Shown in pieces: positions 7,064 through 14,887 of a DNA stretch of 32,972 nucleotides. The notes beneath the pieces are model-generated. The model did not search any database. It had not been told where the DNA came from and worked only from the letters and a program-made list of their open reading frames with translations. How positions within the stretch are numbered: position 1 is the stretch's first letter; the number at the start of each line of letters is the position of its first letter. The position numbers and the translations under genes were made by a program. The DNA is taken from positions 1 to 32,972 of the forward strand of contig CALBIC010000041.1 in the NCBI GenBank assembly GCA_937892915.1, read 5' to 3'. This DNA comes from UBA5972 sp002430125. Its GTDB lineage: Bacteria > Pseudomonadota > Alphaproteobacteria > Rhodobacterales > Rhodobacteraceae.

Positions 7064-9862
7064 ATGTCTTTGATGAAATCAACCTTTCGCGCACCGATTC
7101 CGTTTGAACCAGAACTCGCGTCTGATGCGCTGGCGATATTTGCATCGCAACCCGAGAATATCAAAAACCTGATCGGCGGAACTGCGGGTTGCAGCCCCTA
7201 TCTGCGTGGATTGCTTTTGCAGGAATCAGAATGGCTTGCGACGGTTTTTGAGACGGACCCGGCACTGGTCTTGAAGGGCATTCAGGCCGATGTAACCGCG
7301 CGAACATATGACGTTTTGGCTGTGGAATTGCGGCAGGCCAAGCGGCGCATCGCGCTCTATACGGCGCTGTGCGATCTGGGCGGCATGTGGGATTTGGGAC
7401 AGGTCACCGGTGCGCTGACAGATTTTGCGGATTTTGCCACAAATACCGCGCTGAACGCGTTGATCCTTGCGGAATTCGAGCGTGGAAAATTGCTGGGATG
7501 CACTGTGGGCGATCTGCAAGAAGCGTGTGGCATGGTCGTTCTTGCCATGGGAAAAATGGGCGCGCGCGAGCTGAATTATTCCTCGGATATTGATCTGATC
7601 GTGCTGTTTGATGAAACCCGACATGCCGAGGCTGTTTTTGATGATATCCGCACTCGGTTCATCCGGATAACCAAGCGTTTGGCACAGATTTTGTCGGATG
7701 TTACTGGTGACGGATATGTGTTCCGCACCGACCTGCGTCTGCGCCCTGATCCTTCGGTCACGCCGGTATGCCTGTCGATGGGGGCTGCCGAGCGGTATTA
7801 CGAAAGCTTGGGGCGCACATGGGAGCGCGCGGCGTTTATCAAAGCGCGGCCCTGTGCCGGTGATATCAAGGCCGGTTGGGATTTCCTGGAAACCCTGCGC
7901 CCGTTTGTGTGGCGCAAACATCTTGACTATGCGGCCATTCAGGATGCCCATGATATGCGCCTGCGCATTCGTGAACATAAAGGTCTGGGCGGCCCGATCC
8001 AACTGCAGGGTCACAACATGAAACTCGGTCGCGGCGGAATACGTGAGATCGAATTTTTTACCCAAACACGCCAGATCATTGCCGGCGGTCGCGACCCTGA
8101 ATTGCGGTCGCGCCAGACAATCGGTGGGCTGAAGGTTTTGGCTGCAAAGGGCTGGATACCACCCGAGGCCAGCGACCGCCTGAGCGCTGCCTATGTGCAA
8201 CACCGCACGATTGAGCACCGCATTCAGATGTTAAACGACGCCCAGACGCATGATTTACCAAACAGCTTAGATCAGATGCGGCGTCTGGCAAATTTTTGCG
8301 GTCAGGCAGATTTGGTGGTGTTCTGTGCGGACATCGGTCAGCGGTTGAACATGGTGCATGACCTGACAGAAAGTTTTTTCGCCCCCGAGCAAGAAACCGC
8401 GCCGCAAACAAGCGGGCTAAGTGCGCAATCTTTAGAAGTGATCGACCGTTGGCGGCATTACCCGGCACTGCGCACATCGCGCGCTGTGGGGATATTCAAA
8501 CGGTTGCAGCCGTCGATATTGGCACGCATTGCCCGTGCAGCACATCCAGATGAGGCGTTGATTCAGTTTGATGGGTTTCTGTCAGGGCTGCCGGCCGGTG
8601 TTCAGCTGTTTTCGATGTTTGACTCAAACCCGCAACTGATTGATTTGCTCGTGGATATATGCGGATCAGCCCCCGGTCTTGCGCGGTATCTGTCGCGTAA
8701 TTCGCAAGTGTTTGATGCCGTGATCGCTGGCACTTTCTTTGAAGTTTTGCCAGCGATGGACGATCTTGCCGCTGAACTTGCAGCAGTACTTACACCACTT
8801 GACGATTATGAAAATCAATTGAACGCAGCGCGGCGTTGGATGAAGGAACTGCATTTTCGCATCGGTGTGCAGCACTTGAAAGGCATGATCCAAAGCGAAA
8901 CGGCGGGCGCACGTTATTCCGATTTGGCCGAGGCCTGTTTGCGGGCTTTACTGCCGGTTGTTGCACAGGAATTCGCCCGAAAGCATGGCGACATGCCGGG
9001 TCGCGGTGCGGTGGTTCTGGGTATGGGGTCGCTTGGGTCGGGCAGTTTGTCAGCAACTTCTGATCTTGATGTGATCGTGATTTACGATGCAGACGGGCAA
9101 GAAACCTCGACCGGCGCGCGGCCTTTGGCGGTTTCGACCTATTTCGCGCGATTGACGCAGGCTTTGGTGACGGCGTTGTCGTCACCAATGACTGAAGGGC
9201 GGCTTTACGAGGTTGATATGCGTCTTCGTCCGTCAGGCCGAAAGGGGCCGGTCGCGACCGCGTTAAGTGGATTTTTCAGCTATCAACGAACAGAGGCCTG
9301 GACGTGGGAACATCTGGCGCTAACGCGGGCGCGGCCTGTCGCGGGCGATCAGGGTTTGGCCGCAGAGGTCGAGGCTTTCCGGCGCGAAATTGTCGCCCAG
9401 CAGCGTGATCACGCGGTGGTCTTGCACGATGTCGCGGACATGCGCGCACGCCTTAGTGATGCAGCAGATGTTTCGCGACTGAACAATCCCTGGGAAACCA
9501 AGCTTGGGCAGGGGCGGATGCTGGATATTGAATTGCTTGCACAAGCGGCGGCCCTGACCGCGGGCAACCCGGCGCGCGATGTACTGGTACAACTGGCGTT
9601 GGGGGTCAGTTTGGGGTGGTACAAGGCTGACGAATGCAAGGCGTTGCAACAGGCCTATGGTCGTTTGCGGCGGGTTCAGCAAATTGGGCGACTGATGGTC
9701 GAAGGCGAATTGAAGCCCACAGAGTTGGGTCTGGATGCCTGCGCGGAGTTGTTGAACCAATCTGGTGCTGCGTCAATTGTCGACCTCGGGGAAAAGCTCT
9801 TAAACGAAGCCACACTGGTTTCAGGTCTGATTGATGCCGTTCTTGGTCGCGCCAAGGCATGA
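7064..9862 (+). CDS. glnE: Bifunctional glutamine synthetase adenylyltransferase/adenylyl-removing enzyme GlnE
   Basis: GlnE adds AMP to, or removes it from, a Tyr of glutamine synthetase in response to PII and glutamine, tuning ammonium assimilation. The 932-residue protein holds two nucleotidyltransferase domains: the N-terminal deadenylylating one with GKMGARELNYSSDIDLIVLF (metal-binding D175 and D177), and the C-terminal adenylylating one with GMGSLGSGSLSATSDLDVIV (D667 and D669). Each is followed by LRLRPDP or MRLRPSGRKGP and by the RGGIREIEFFTQ or GRMLDIELLAQ motif. Length is normal. No strong ribosome site precedes the ATG at 7064; an in-frame ATG at 7073 is the alternative. It begins 90 bases from the divergent deacylase gene. 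Confidence 0.96.
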   Translation: MSLMKSTFRAPIPFEPELASDALAIFASQPENIKNLIGGTAGCSPYLRGLLLQESEWLATVFETDPALVLKGIQADVTARTYDVLAVELRQAKRRIALYTALCDLGGMWDLGQVTGALTDFADFATNTALNALILAEFERGKLLGCTVGDLQEACGMVVLAMGKMGARELNYSSDIDLIVLFDETRHAEAVFDDIRTRFIRITKRLAQILSDVTGDGYVFRTDLRLRPDPSVTPVCLSMGAAERYYESLGRTWERAAFIKARPCAGDIKAGWDFLETLRPFVWRKHLDYAAIQDAHDMRLRIREHKGLGGPIQLQGHNMKLGRGGIREIEFFTQTRQIIAGGRDPELRSRQTIGGLKVLAAKGWIPPEASDRLSAAYVQHRTIEHRIQMLNDAQTHDLPNSLDQMRRLANFCGQADLVVFCADIGQRLNMVHDLTESFFAPEQETAPQTSGLSAQSLEVIDRWRHYPALRTSRAVGIFKRLQPSILARIARAAHPDEALIQFDGFLSGLPAGVQLFSMFDSNPQLIDLLVDICGSAPGLARYLSRNSQVFDAVIAGTFFEVLPAMDDLAAELAAVLTPLDDYENQLNAARRWMKELHFRIGVQHLKGMIQSETAGARYSDLAEACLRALLPVVAQEFARKHGDMPGRGAVVLGMGSLGSGSLSATSDLDVIVIYDADGQETSTGARPLAVSTYFARLTQALVTALSSPMTEGRLYEVDMRLRPSGRKGPVATALSGFFSYQRTEAWTWEHLALTRARPVAGDQGLAAEVEAFRREIVAQQRDHAVVLHDVADMRARLSDAADVSRLNNPWETKLGQGRMLDIELLAQAAALTAGNPARDVLVQLALGVSLGWYKADECKALQQAYGRLRRVQQIGRLMVEGELKPTELGLDACAELLNQSGAASIVDLGEKLLNEATLVSGLIDAVLGRAKA

Positions 9863-9931
9863 AAATGTCGCCCGCGTGACTGGCATTCCCGCTATTCAAT
9901 CGCTAATTTGCGCGGCAACCCGGAGGGACGA

Positions 9932-10210
9932 ATGGACAAAGGTAATCTGGCGATTGATCCCCGTGGATTGATTTTCGAAAGCTACCGCATAGAAGGTATC
10001 GTGGTTGAGGAATGCCGCTCGATCTTTTTGGATTGGGCGCTGGGTTTGCCACAAGATACCGATATGCCCGCCGCGTTGAACGCTCTGATGGTGGAATATG
10101 GTGCTGGCAATCCGGATCATCCGATGACCAGCGTCGTCGTTGAGGGTTTGGGGCGAACGGCGACGGCTGCGGGTAGGCGGGGCGGCCGTATGGCGCGCAC
10201 CGGACGTTAA
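9932..10210 (+). CDS. Small uncharacterised protein with Arg/Gly-rich tail
   Basis: I do not recognise a named family. The ATG at 9932 follows a strong ribosome site (CGGAGGGACGA), which decides the start; an earlier in-frame start at 9908 would add eight residues. The 92-residue product has no signal peptide or membrane segment. It begins with a mixed strand/helix part (LIFESYRIEGIVVEECRSIF), carries one Cys (C28), continues with an acidic helical middle (about 35-62) and ends in a basic tail with RRGGRMARTGR. It sits between glnE and prfA, 69 bases after the former and 70 before the latter, in the same orientation. It may be a lineage-specific cytoplasmic protein; a nucleic-acid-binding role for the tail is only a guess. 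Confidence 0.75.
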   Translation: MDKGNLAIDPRGLIFESYRIEGIVVEECRSIFLDWALGLPQDTDMPAALNALMVEYGAGNPDHPMTSVVVEGLGRTATAAGRRGGRMARTGR

Positions 10211-10280
10211 TCGCCACATTCGGATCCAGAAACTGCCTTGCCCCTTGACCACGCCTGTCTGAACAGGGCAAATCCGCGTC

Positions 10281-11336
10281 ATGGTTCCTTTAGAAAAACT
10301 TCACCAGATCACCGAGCGATTGGCCTTTCTCGAGGCGAAATTGTCCGAAGGGGCCGCCACAGGCGATTTTGTAACGCTGTCGCGGGAATATGCCGAGTTG
10401 AAACCGGTCGTGGCACAAATCGACGCCTATCGTGATTTGCTGGCAGATATGGATGCCGCCAAAGAAATGCTGGCCGAGCCCGAGTTTAAGGCAATGGCCG
10501 AAGAAGAAATCGAAAACCTAAAGGGACGTTTGCCAGCCGCCGAGCATGATCTGAAGCTGACATTGTTGCCAAAAGATGCCGCAGACCAACGACCGGCGAT
10601 AATTGAGATTCGCGCAGGTACTGGTGGTGACGAAGCGGCACTTTTTGCCGCTGATCTGCTGCGGATGTATCAGCGCTTGGCCGAAAACCACGGTTGGAAG
10701 TTCGAGGTAATGTCGGCAACGGCAACCGAACTTGGCGGCTATAAAGAAGTCATCGGATCGGTCAAAGGCAACGGCGTTTTCGCGCGGTTGAAATTCGAAA
10801 GCGGCGTGCACCGGGTGCAAAGGGTGCCAACGACGGAAAGCGGAGGGCGGGTTCATACTTCGGCGGCAACTGTGGCCGTTTTGCCCGAGGCCGAAGAGGT
10901 CGATCTTGAAATTCCCACAACCGATATCCGTATAGACACAATGCGCGCCTCGGGGGCAGGCGGGCAGCATGTCAACACCACTGACAGCGCGGTTCGGATC
11001 ACTCATATTCCGACCGGCATCATGGTGGTCAGCGCCGAAAAATCCCAGCACCGCAACCGCGAGATAGCAATGCAAGTCCTCAGAACCCGGCTATATGATA
11101 TGAAACGCCAAGAGGCCGATGACGCGCGCGCTGCGACCCGCAAAGGGCAGGTGGGGTCCGGCGATCGTTCCGAACGCATCCGCACCTATAATTTCCCCCA
11201 AGGCCGACTGACCGATCATCGGATCAACCTCACGCTTTATAAGCTTGATCAGGCACTTCAGGGCGAGATTGATGATGTGATTGACGCGCTGATTGCCGAC
11301 GATCAAGCCAGCCGTCTGGCGGAGCTTGATCCATGA
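10281..11336 (+). CDS. prfA: Peptide chain release factor 1
   Basis: RF1 recognises UAA and UAG in the ribosomal A site and triggers peptide release. The 351-residue protein has the helical N-terminal domain, the PxT stop-codon recognition motif (here PTT in RVQRVPTTES), the HTSAATVAVLPE strand, and the universal GGQ motif at residues 227-229 in GAGGQHVNTTDSAVR whose Gln is methylated by PrmC. The end carries IRTYNFPQGRLTDHRINLT as in other RF1 proteins. No programmed frameshift is needed, unlike prfB. Its stop overlaps the prmC start (ATGA). A short hairpin (10254-10267) ends 13 bases before the ATG and includes the only purine-rich candidate ribosome site. Confidence 0.97.
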   Translation: MVPLEKLHQITERLAFLEAKLSEGAATGDFVTLSREYAELKPVVAQIDAYRDLLADMDAAKEMLAEPEFKAMAEEEIENLKGRLPAAEHDLKLTLLPKDAADQRPAIIEIRAGTGGDEAALFAADLLRMYQRLAENHGWKFEVMSATATELGGYKEVIGSVKGNGVFARLKFESGVHRVQRVPTTESGGRVHTSAATVAVLPEAEEVDLEIPTTDIRIDTMRASGAGGQHVNTTDSAVRITHIPTGIMVVSAEKSQHRNREIAMQVLRTRLYDMKRQEADDARAATRKGQVGSGDRSERIRTYNFPQGRLTDHRINLTLYKLDQALQGEIDDVIDALIADDQASRLAELDP

Positions 11337-12172
11337 GTGGCACAATTTCAGATGCCTTGTACGCCGCGACGCAGGAACTGGCGCAGGCAGGCATAGACAA
11401 TGCTGCCGTTGACGCGCGGCATTTGGTGGCGTTTGCGATGCAGGTTCCAACCGATCGGTTGAACCTTGTGCTTAACGACACCGTCACCCGCGCCGGTCTT
11501 GATGCGCTTGATAAGGCGATTGCCGCCCGGCTTGAACGCCGCCCGGTGTCGCATATCATCGGTCACCGTCAGTTTTGGGGGCGGTCTTTCAAAGTAACAC
11601 CCGATGTTTTGGATCCGCGCCCGGAAACGGAAACCCTGATCGAGGCGGCGTTAAAAGGGACCTATAGCAAGGTTCTTGACCTTGGCACCGGATCGGGCTG
11701 CATCTTGCTGACACTGCTGGCCGAGCGCGCAAACAGCACCGGCATGGGGGTCGATGTCAGCCCCGAGGCGATGGAGGTCGCGCTGGCAAATCGCAAGGCA
11801 CTTGGCTTGGATCGACCTGCAATATTTGCGCTTTCAGACTGGTTTAACAAGGTTATTGGCAGCTTTGATCTGATTGTTTCGAACCCACCCTATATCGCTT
11901 TGCCTGAAATGGCAGGGCTGGCGCCCGAGGTTCTGCGCTGGGAGCCGATGTCAGCCTTGACCCCCGGTTTAACTGGCCTTGAGGCATATCAGATGATTGC
12001 CGCCGGTATTCAGCAATTCTTAGCGCCAGCCGGACGGGTTTTGCTGGAAGTCGGACCAAGCCAAAGTGCGGCCGTCTCCCAGATGTTTCAGGCCAAGGGA
12101 CTGGACTTTGTCGGCATGCACAAAGACTTTGATGGCCGCGAAAGGGTCGTCGAATTATGCAAGCCCGCCTAA
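11333..12172 (+). CDS. prmC: Release factor glutamine N5-methyltransferase PrmC
   Basis: PrmC (HemK) methylates the Gln of the GGQ motif in RF1 and RF2 using S-adenosylmethionine. The 279-residue product has the helical N-terminal release-factor-binding domain (about 1-85, with DARHLVAFAM and RRPVSHIIGHRQFWG), SAM motif I in VLDLGTGSGCILLTLL near residue 112, an acidic ligand in GVDVSPEAMEVA, and the substrate-Gln-binding NPPY at residues 184-187 (SNPPYIALPEM). A late GRVLLEVGPSQ strand completes the Rossmann fold. It overlaps prfA by 4 bases, the classic pairing of enzyme and substrate. Confidence 0.96.
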   Translation: MSGTISDALYAATQELAQAGIDNAAVDARHLVAFAMQVPTDRLNLVLNDTVTRAGLDALDKAIAARLERRPVSHIIGHRQFWGRSFKVTPDVLDPRPETETLIEAALKGTYSKVLDLGTGSGCILLTLLAERANSTGMGVDVSPEAMEVALANRKALGLDRPAIFALSDWFNKVIGSFDLIVSNPPYIALPEMAGLAPEVLRWEPMSALTPGLTGLEAYQMIAAGIQQFLAPAGRVLLEVGPSQSAAVSQMFQAKGLDFVGMHKDFDGRERVVELCKPA

Positions 12173-12228
12173 ATCGGCGCCTAATTACAATTATACGTGA
12201 AAAAAATGCCAGATTCTAAGTTTATCAC

Positions 12229-12256
12229 TTGTCTTGTCAGAACCTGACTGTATAGG
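12229..12256 (+). promoter_or_regulatory. Possible promoter with internal palindrome ahead of the DUF4167 gene
   Basis: The 229 bases between prmC and the DUF4167 gene hold no ORF I would support. In them, TTGTCT (12229-12234) and TATAGG (12251-12256) are separated by 16 bases and could be -35 and -10 elements. The spacer contains a perfect inverted repeat GTCAG-AAC-CTGAC (12236-12248). It could be an operator, or a weak terminator for prmC since T-rich sequence follows. Each hexamer matches consensus at four of six positions, so chance is a real possibility. Confidence 0.25.
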
Positions 12257-12401
12257 TTTTTATTAGCGGATGATTGATCTTTCTTGGTATCTCGCCCGCG
12301 GGTCGCTCTCGAAAACCAAACTTGGGACTTTTCAGCACTACGCTGCGCCACAAGCAAGTAACTCCCTGACTGCGCCCTAAAGCGGGCAGAAAAACGAACT
12401 T

Positions 12402-13043
12402 ATGAGAACTCCAAACAAAATGCGTTCGCGGAACAAAAACCAAAACCAAAACCAAAATCAGAATCAAAACCGCAGACCAACCACCAGTGTGATCAACCGT
12501 GTTTTCGACAGCTCGGGACCTGAAGGTAAAGTGCGGGGAACGCCGCAGCAGATCATCGAAAAATATCAGATGCTGGCGCGCGACGCACAACTGTCGGGCG
12601 ACCGCGTGGCCGCCGAAAATTTCCAACAGCATTCCGAGCATTACGCGCGTTTGCTGGGCGAAGCGATGCGCGAACAAAGCGAACGGCAAAAGCAGTACGA
12701 CGCGCAACAGGCACAGCAGCAACAGAACCAGCCGAACAATCCGCCCCAAAACAGCGGACAACAGCAAAATCAGCCACAACATCAGCCACACCATCAGCAT
12801 CAGAATCAACCGCGCCAGTATCAGCCGCAGGACGAAGCCGAGCAACCGGCCTTCAATACGTTTGAAACCGCTCAACCGGACACACCAATGGTTCCAGTTC
12901 GCGAAATGCAGGAGGCTGCGGATTCGGGCTTGGTGGAAACACCTGAAAGCGCTGTGTCCGCCCCCTCTGTTAAAAAGCGCGTACGACGTGCGCCAAAGGT
13001 TGCAAAGCCTGATGAGAATTCTGAAAGCAACGCTGCCGAGTAA
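12402..13043 (+). CDS. DUF4167 domain protein with Asn/Gln-rich N-terminus
   Basis: DUF4167 is a short domain found widely in Alphaproteobacteria; I know of no settled function. The 213-residue product has the domain at about residues 29-90 (INRVFDSSGPEGKVRGTPQQ, IIEKYQMLARDAQLSGDRVA, then AENFQQHSEHYARLLGEA), preceded by an NQNQNQ run (residues 13-23) and followed by a Gln/His/Pro-rich low-complexity region (about 91-145) and a basic tail with VKKRVRRAPK. No signal peptide or membrane segment is seen. It is monocistronic, transcribed away from prmC and convergent with rsmA. The basic, disordered ends suggest a nucleic-acid partner, which is inference. No good ribosome site precedes the ATG at 12402; an in-frame ATG at 12420 is possible. 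Confidence 0.88.
   Translation: MRTPNKMRSRNKNQNQNQNQNQNRRPTTSVINRVFDSSGPEGKVRGTPQQIIEKYQMLARDAQLSGDRVAAENFQQHSEHYARLLGEAMREQSERQKQYDAQQAQQQQNQPNNPPQNSGQQQNQPQHQPHHQHQNQPRQYQPQDEAEQPAFNTFETAQPDTPMVPVREMQEAADSGLVETPESAVSAPSVKKRVRRAPKVAKPDENSESNAAE
12438..12470 (+). repeat. Hexanucleotide (AAC/CAA) tandem repeat in coding sequence
   Basis: Near-perfect repeats of the unit AACCAA run from 12438 to 12470, with the last copies varied to AATCAG and AATCAA, encoding alternating Asn and Gln. Because the unit is six bases long, slippage would lengthen or shorten the Asn/Gln tract of the DUF4167 protein without a frameshift. Confidence 0.8.
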
Positions 13044-13070
13044 GTCTCGGTCCGCTGGTTTCTGTGTTAT

Positions 13071-13916
13071 TTATTTAGAACCATCAAGCGAACGGGCGAG
13101 GGCGCAAAACCCTTCGATTGGAATGGTCTCGGCGCGATCCGTCGGGGCAATTCCAACGCCTGTTAAATGCGCTTCGATATCCGGACTTATAGATTTGAGG
13201 CTGGCACGCAGCATTTTGCGACGCTGGCCAAAGGCCGTGGCAACCAGTCGGGTCAGCGTGGCCTCGTTTGCGGGAAACAACATCTGATCGCGCTTTACAA
13301 TATGCACTACCGCCGAGGTTACTTTTGGTGGTGGTGTAAAGGCCGATGGCGGAATTTCCATAACAATCCGCGCCTTAGCCCGCCACTGGGTCAGGATCGC
13401 CAAGCGGCCATACGCCTTGGAACCTGGCGCTGCGGTGATCCGCTCGGCGACTTCTTTTTGAAACATCAATGTCAGGCTATCCCAGAACGGTGGCCAGATT
13501 GCCGGGGTCAGCCAGCGGATCAGCAGTTCTGTACCAACATTATAAGGCAGGTTGGCCACGACTTTAATCGGAGCGGTCAGGTGCTCGGTGGCGTTAATTG
13601 CCAGCGCATCGCCTTCAAGGATTTGCAGGCGTCCGGGATAGTGCAGGGCGATATCTGCAAGGATCGGCAGACATCTGGCATCTTTTTCGATCGCCAGCAC
13701 CTTGCGCGCGCCCGCATGCAGCAATGCGCGGGTTAGTCCACCGGGGCCGGGGCCGACTTCCAGAACATCACATGCAGTCATATCTCCGGCTTGGCGGGCG
13801 ATTTTGGCGGTCAGGTTCAGGTCGAGCAAAAAGTTCTGCCCCAAAGACTTGGTCGCACTTAGGCCATGCTGCGCAATCACGTCACGTAACGGCGGCAAGT
13901 CGTCAAGCGTGCTCAT
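13071..13916 (-). CDS. rsmA: 16S rRNA (adenine1518/1519-N6)-dimethyltransferase RsmA
   Basis: RsmA (KsgA) dimethylates A1518 and A1519 in helix 45 of 16S rRNA, a late step of small-subunit maturation. From the ATG at 13916 the product has 281 residues with the N-terminal SLGQNFLLD motif, SAM motif I VLEVGPGPGGLTRALL, an acidic ribose ligand in LAIEKDARC, and the catalytic NLPYN (VVANLPYNVGTELL). The C-terminal basic region has FGQRRKMLRASLK. The reading frame continues upstream to 14111 inside pdxA, but the 4-base ATGA overlap with the pdxA stop and the homology start fix the start here. It is the last gene of the lptF operon. Confidence 0.96.
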   Translation of the reverse strand: MSTLDDLPPLRDVIAQHGLSATKSLGQNFLLDLNLTAKIARQAGDMTACDVLEVGPGPGGLTRALLHAGARKVLAIEKDARCLPILADIALHYPGRLQILEGDALAINATEHLTAPIKVVANLPYNVGTELLIRWLTPAIWPPFWDSLTLMFQKEVAERITAAPGSKAYGRLAILTQWRAKARIVMEIPPSAFTPPPKVTSAVVHIVKRDQMLFPANEATLTRLVATAFGQRRKMLRASLKSISPDIEAHLTGVGIAPTDRAETIPIEGFCALARSLDGSK

Positions 13917-14887
13917 GTTTTCGCCATCGCGTGAGCTTGCTTTAGGGCCGCAATCAGGCTGGAGGGATTGGCAATGCCCTTTCCGGCAATGTCGAAAGCG
14001 GTTCCATGGTCTGGCGACGTTCGGATAAACGGAAGGCCCAAAGTGATATTGGTGCCGCCGTGGAAATCCAGTGTTTTCAATGGGATCAAAGCCTGATCGT
14101 GGTACATACAAATTGCCACATCGTATGCGGCTCGGGCTTCGGGGTGAAACATTGTGTCTGCTGAAAGCGGTCCGGTGATCTCGAAACCTTCAGTCCTGAG
14201 GCGTTCCAGAACCGGAGCAATCAGCGTTATTTCCTCGTTCCCCATCGCGCCAGATTCGCCTGCATGCGGGTTCAGACCGGCAACGGCGATACGAGGGTTT
14301 GGCAAGTGAAACCGGCGTTGCAGATCATGGTGGGTTATCCGAATAGTCTGTTCCAACAGGTCTGGCGTCAGGGCGGCCGCAACTTTGGACAATGCAATAT
14401 GGATCGTGACCGGAACCACGCGCAAGCCGGGAGCGGCCAGCATCATCACCGGGCGGTCAACACCGCCAAGATGGCCCAGAAACTCGGTATGGCCGGGATA
14501 GGCAAAACCGGCCCCGTCCTGAAGTGCCTTTTTGTGGATCGGGTTGGTGCAAATGGCAGCGGCGTGGCCGGTTTGAACCAAATCGACCGCTTGCCGGATC
14601 ACGTCGATGACGCATTGCGCGTTGTTTCGATCCGGGTGACCGGGCAGGTTCGGGGCTAAAAATTCATGGTGCAACAATGGCATACCGTTTTGGCATGCAG
14701 TCGCGGTCTGATTGGGTGTGGTGATTTCAACGAACGGTATGTCGCTGTTGAGAGCGCTGACGTGGCGCCGATCAGCAATCAGAAAAAACGGGATATCAGC
14801 CCGCAAATTCGTCCATGCTTTCAGCGACAATTCAAGGCCAACGCCGGCGGGTTCGCCACAACTCAGCGCAATTGGCAGGCTGTTCAT
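13913..14887 (-). CDS. pdxA: 4-hydroxythreonine-4-phosphate dehydrogenase PdxA
   Basis: PdxA oxidises 4-phosphohydroxy-L-threonine with NAD in the DXP-dependent vitamin B6 pathway; the product is used by PdxJ. The 324-residue protein starts with LSCGEPAGVGLELSLKAW and shows the metal-site histidines in YPGHTEFLGHLG (middle) and CMYHDQALIPLKTLDF, along with GLNPHAGESGAMGNEE and the C-terminal IRTSPDHGTAFDIAGKG. All are family hallmarks. Its start overlaps the surA stop by 4 bases and its stop overlaps the rsmA start by 4 bases. The surA-pdxA-rsmA order is well known in proteobacteria. Confidence 0.97.
   Translation of the reverse strand: MNSLPIALSCGEPAGVGLELSLKAWTNLRADIPFFLIADRRHVSALNSDIPFVEITTPNQTATACQNGMPLLHHEFLAPNLPGHPDRNNAQCVIDVIRQAVDLVQTGHAAAICTNPIHKKALQDGAGFAYPGHTEFLGHLGGVDRPVMMLAAPGLRVVPVTIHIALSKVAAALTPDLLEQTIRITHHDLQRRFHLPNPRIAVAGLNPHAGESGAMGNEEITLIAPVLERLRTEGFEITGPLSADTMFHPEARAAYDVAICMYHDQALIPLKTLDFHGGTNITLGLPFIRTSPDHGTAFDIAGKGIANPSSLIAALKQAHAMAKT

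Noticed and set aside
7226..8218. 330-codon open frame on the minus strand inside glnE
   Set aside because: It lies wholly antisense to the conserved GlnE coding sequence, and its product is rich in Gln, His and Arg with no domain I recognise; such frames are common opposite GC-rich genes.
12438..12470. CRISPR-like repeat array
   Set aside because: The repeats are six-base coding repeats without spacers and lie in frame within the DUF4167 gene.
12237..12875. Minus-strand frame with a Leu-rich, membrane-like product
   Set aside because: It is the antisense reading of the Gln-rich part of the DUF4167 gene; Gln codons reversed give Leu runs, which explains the apparent membrane helices.
13917..14111. 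N-terminal extension of RsmA
   Set aside because: The extra 65 residues lie inside pdxA in another frame and have no RsmA character; the ATGA overlap gives a natural start.
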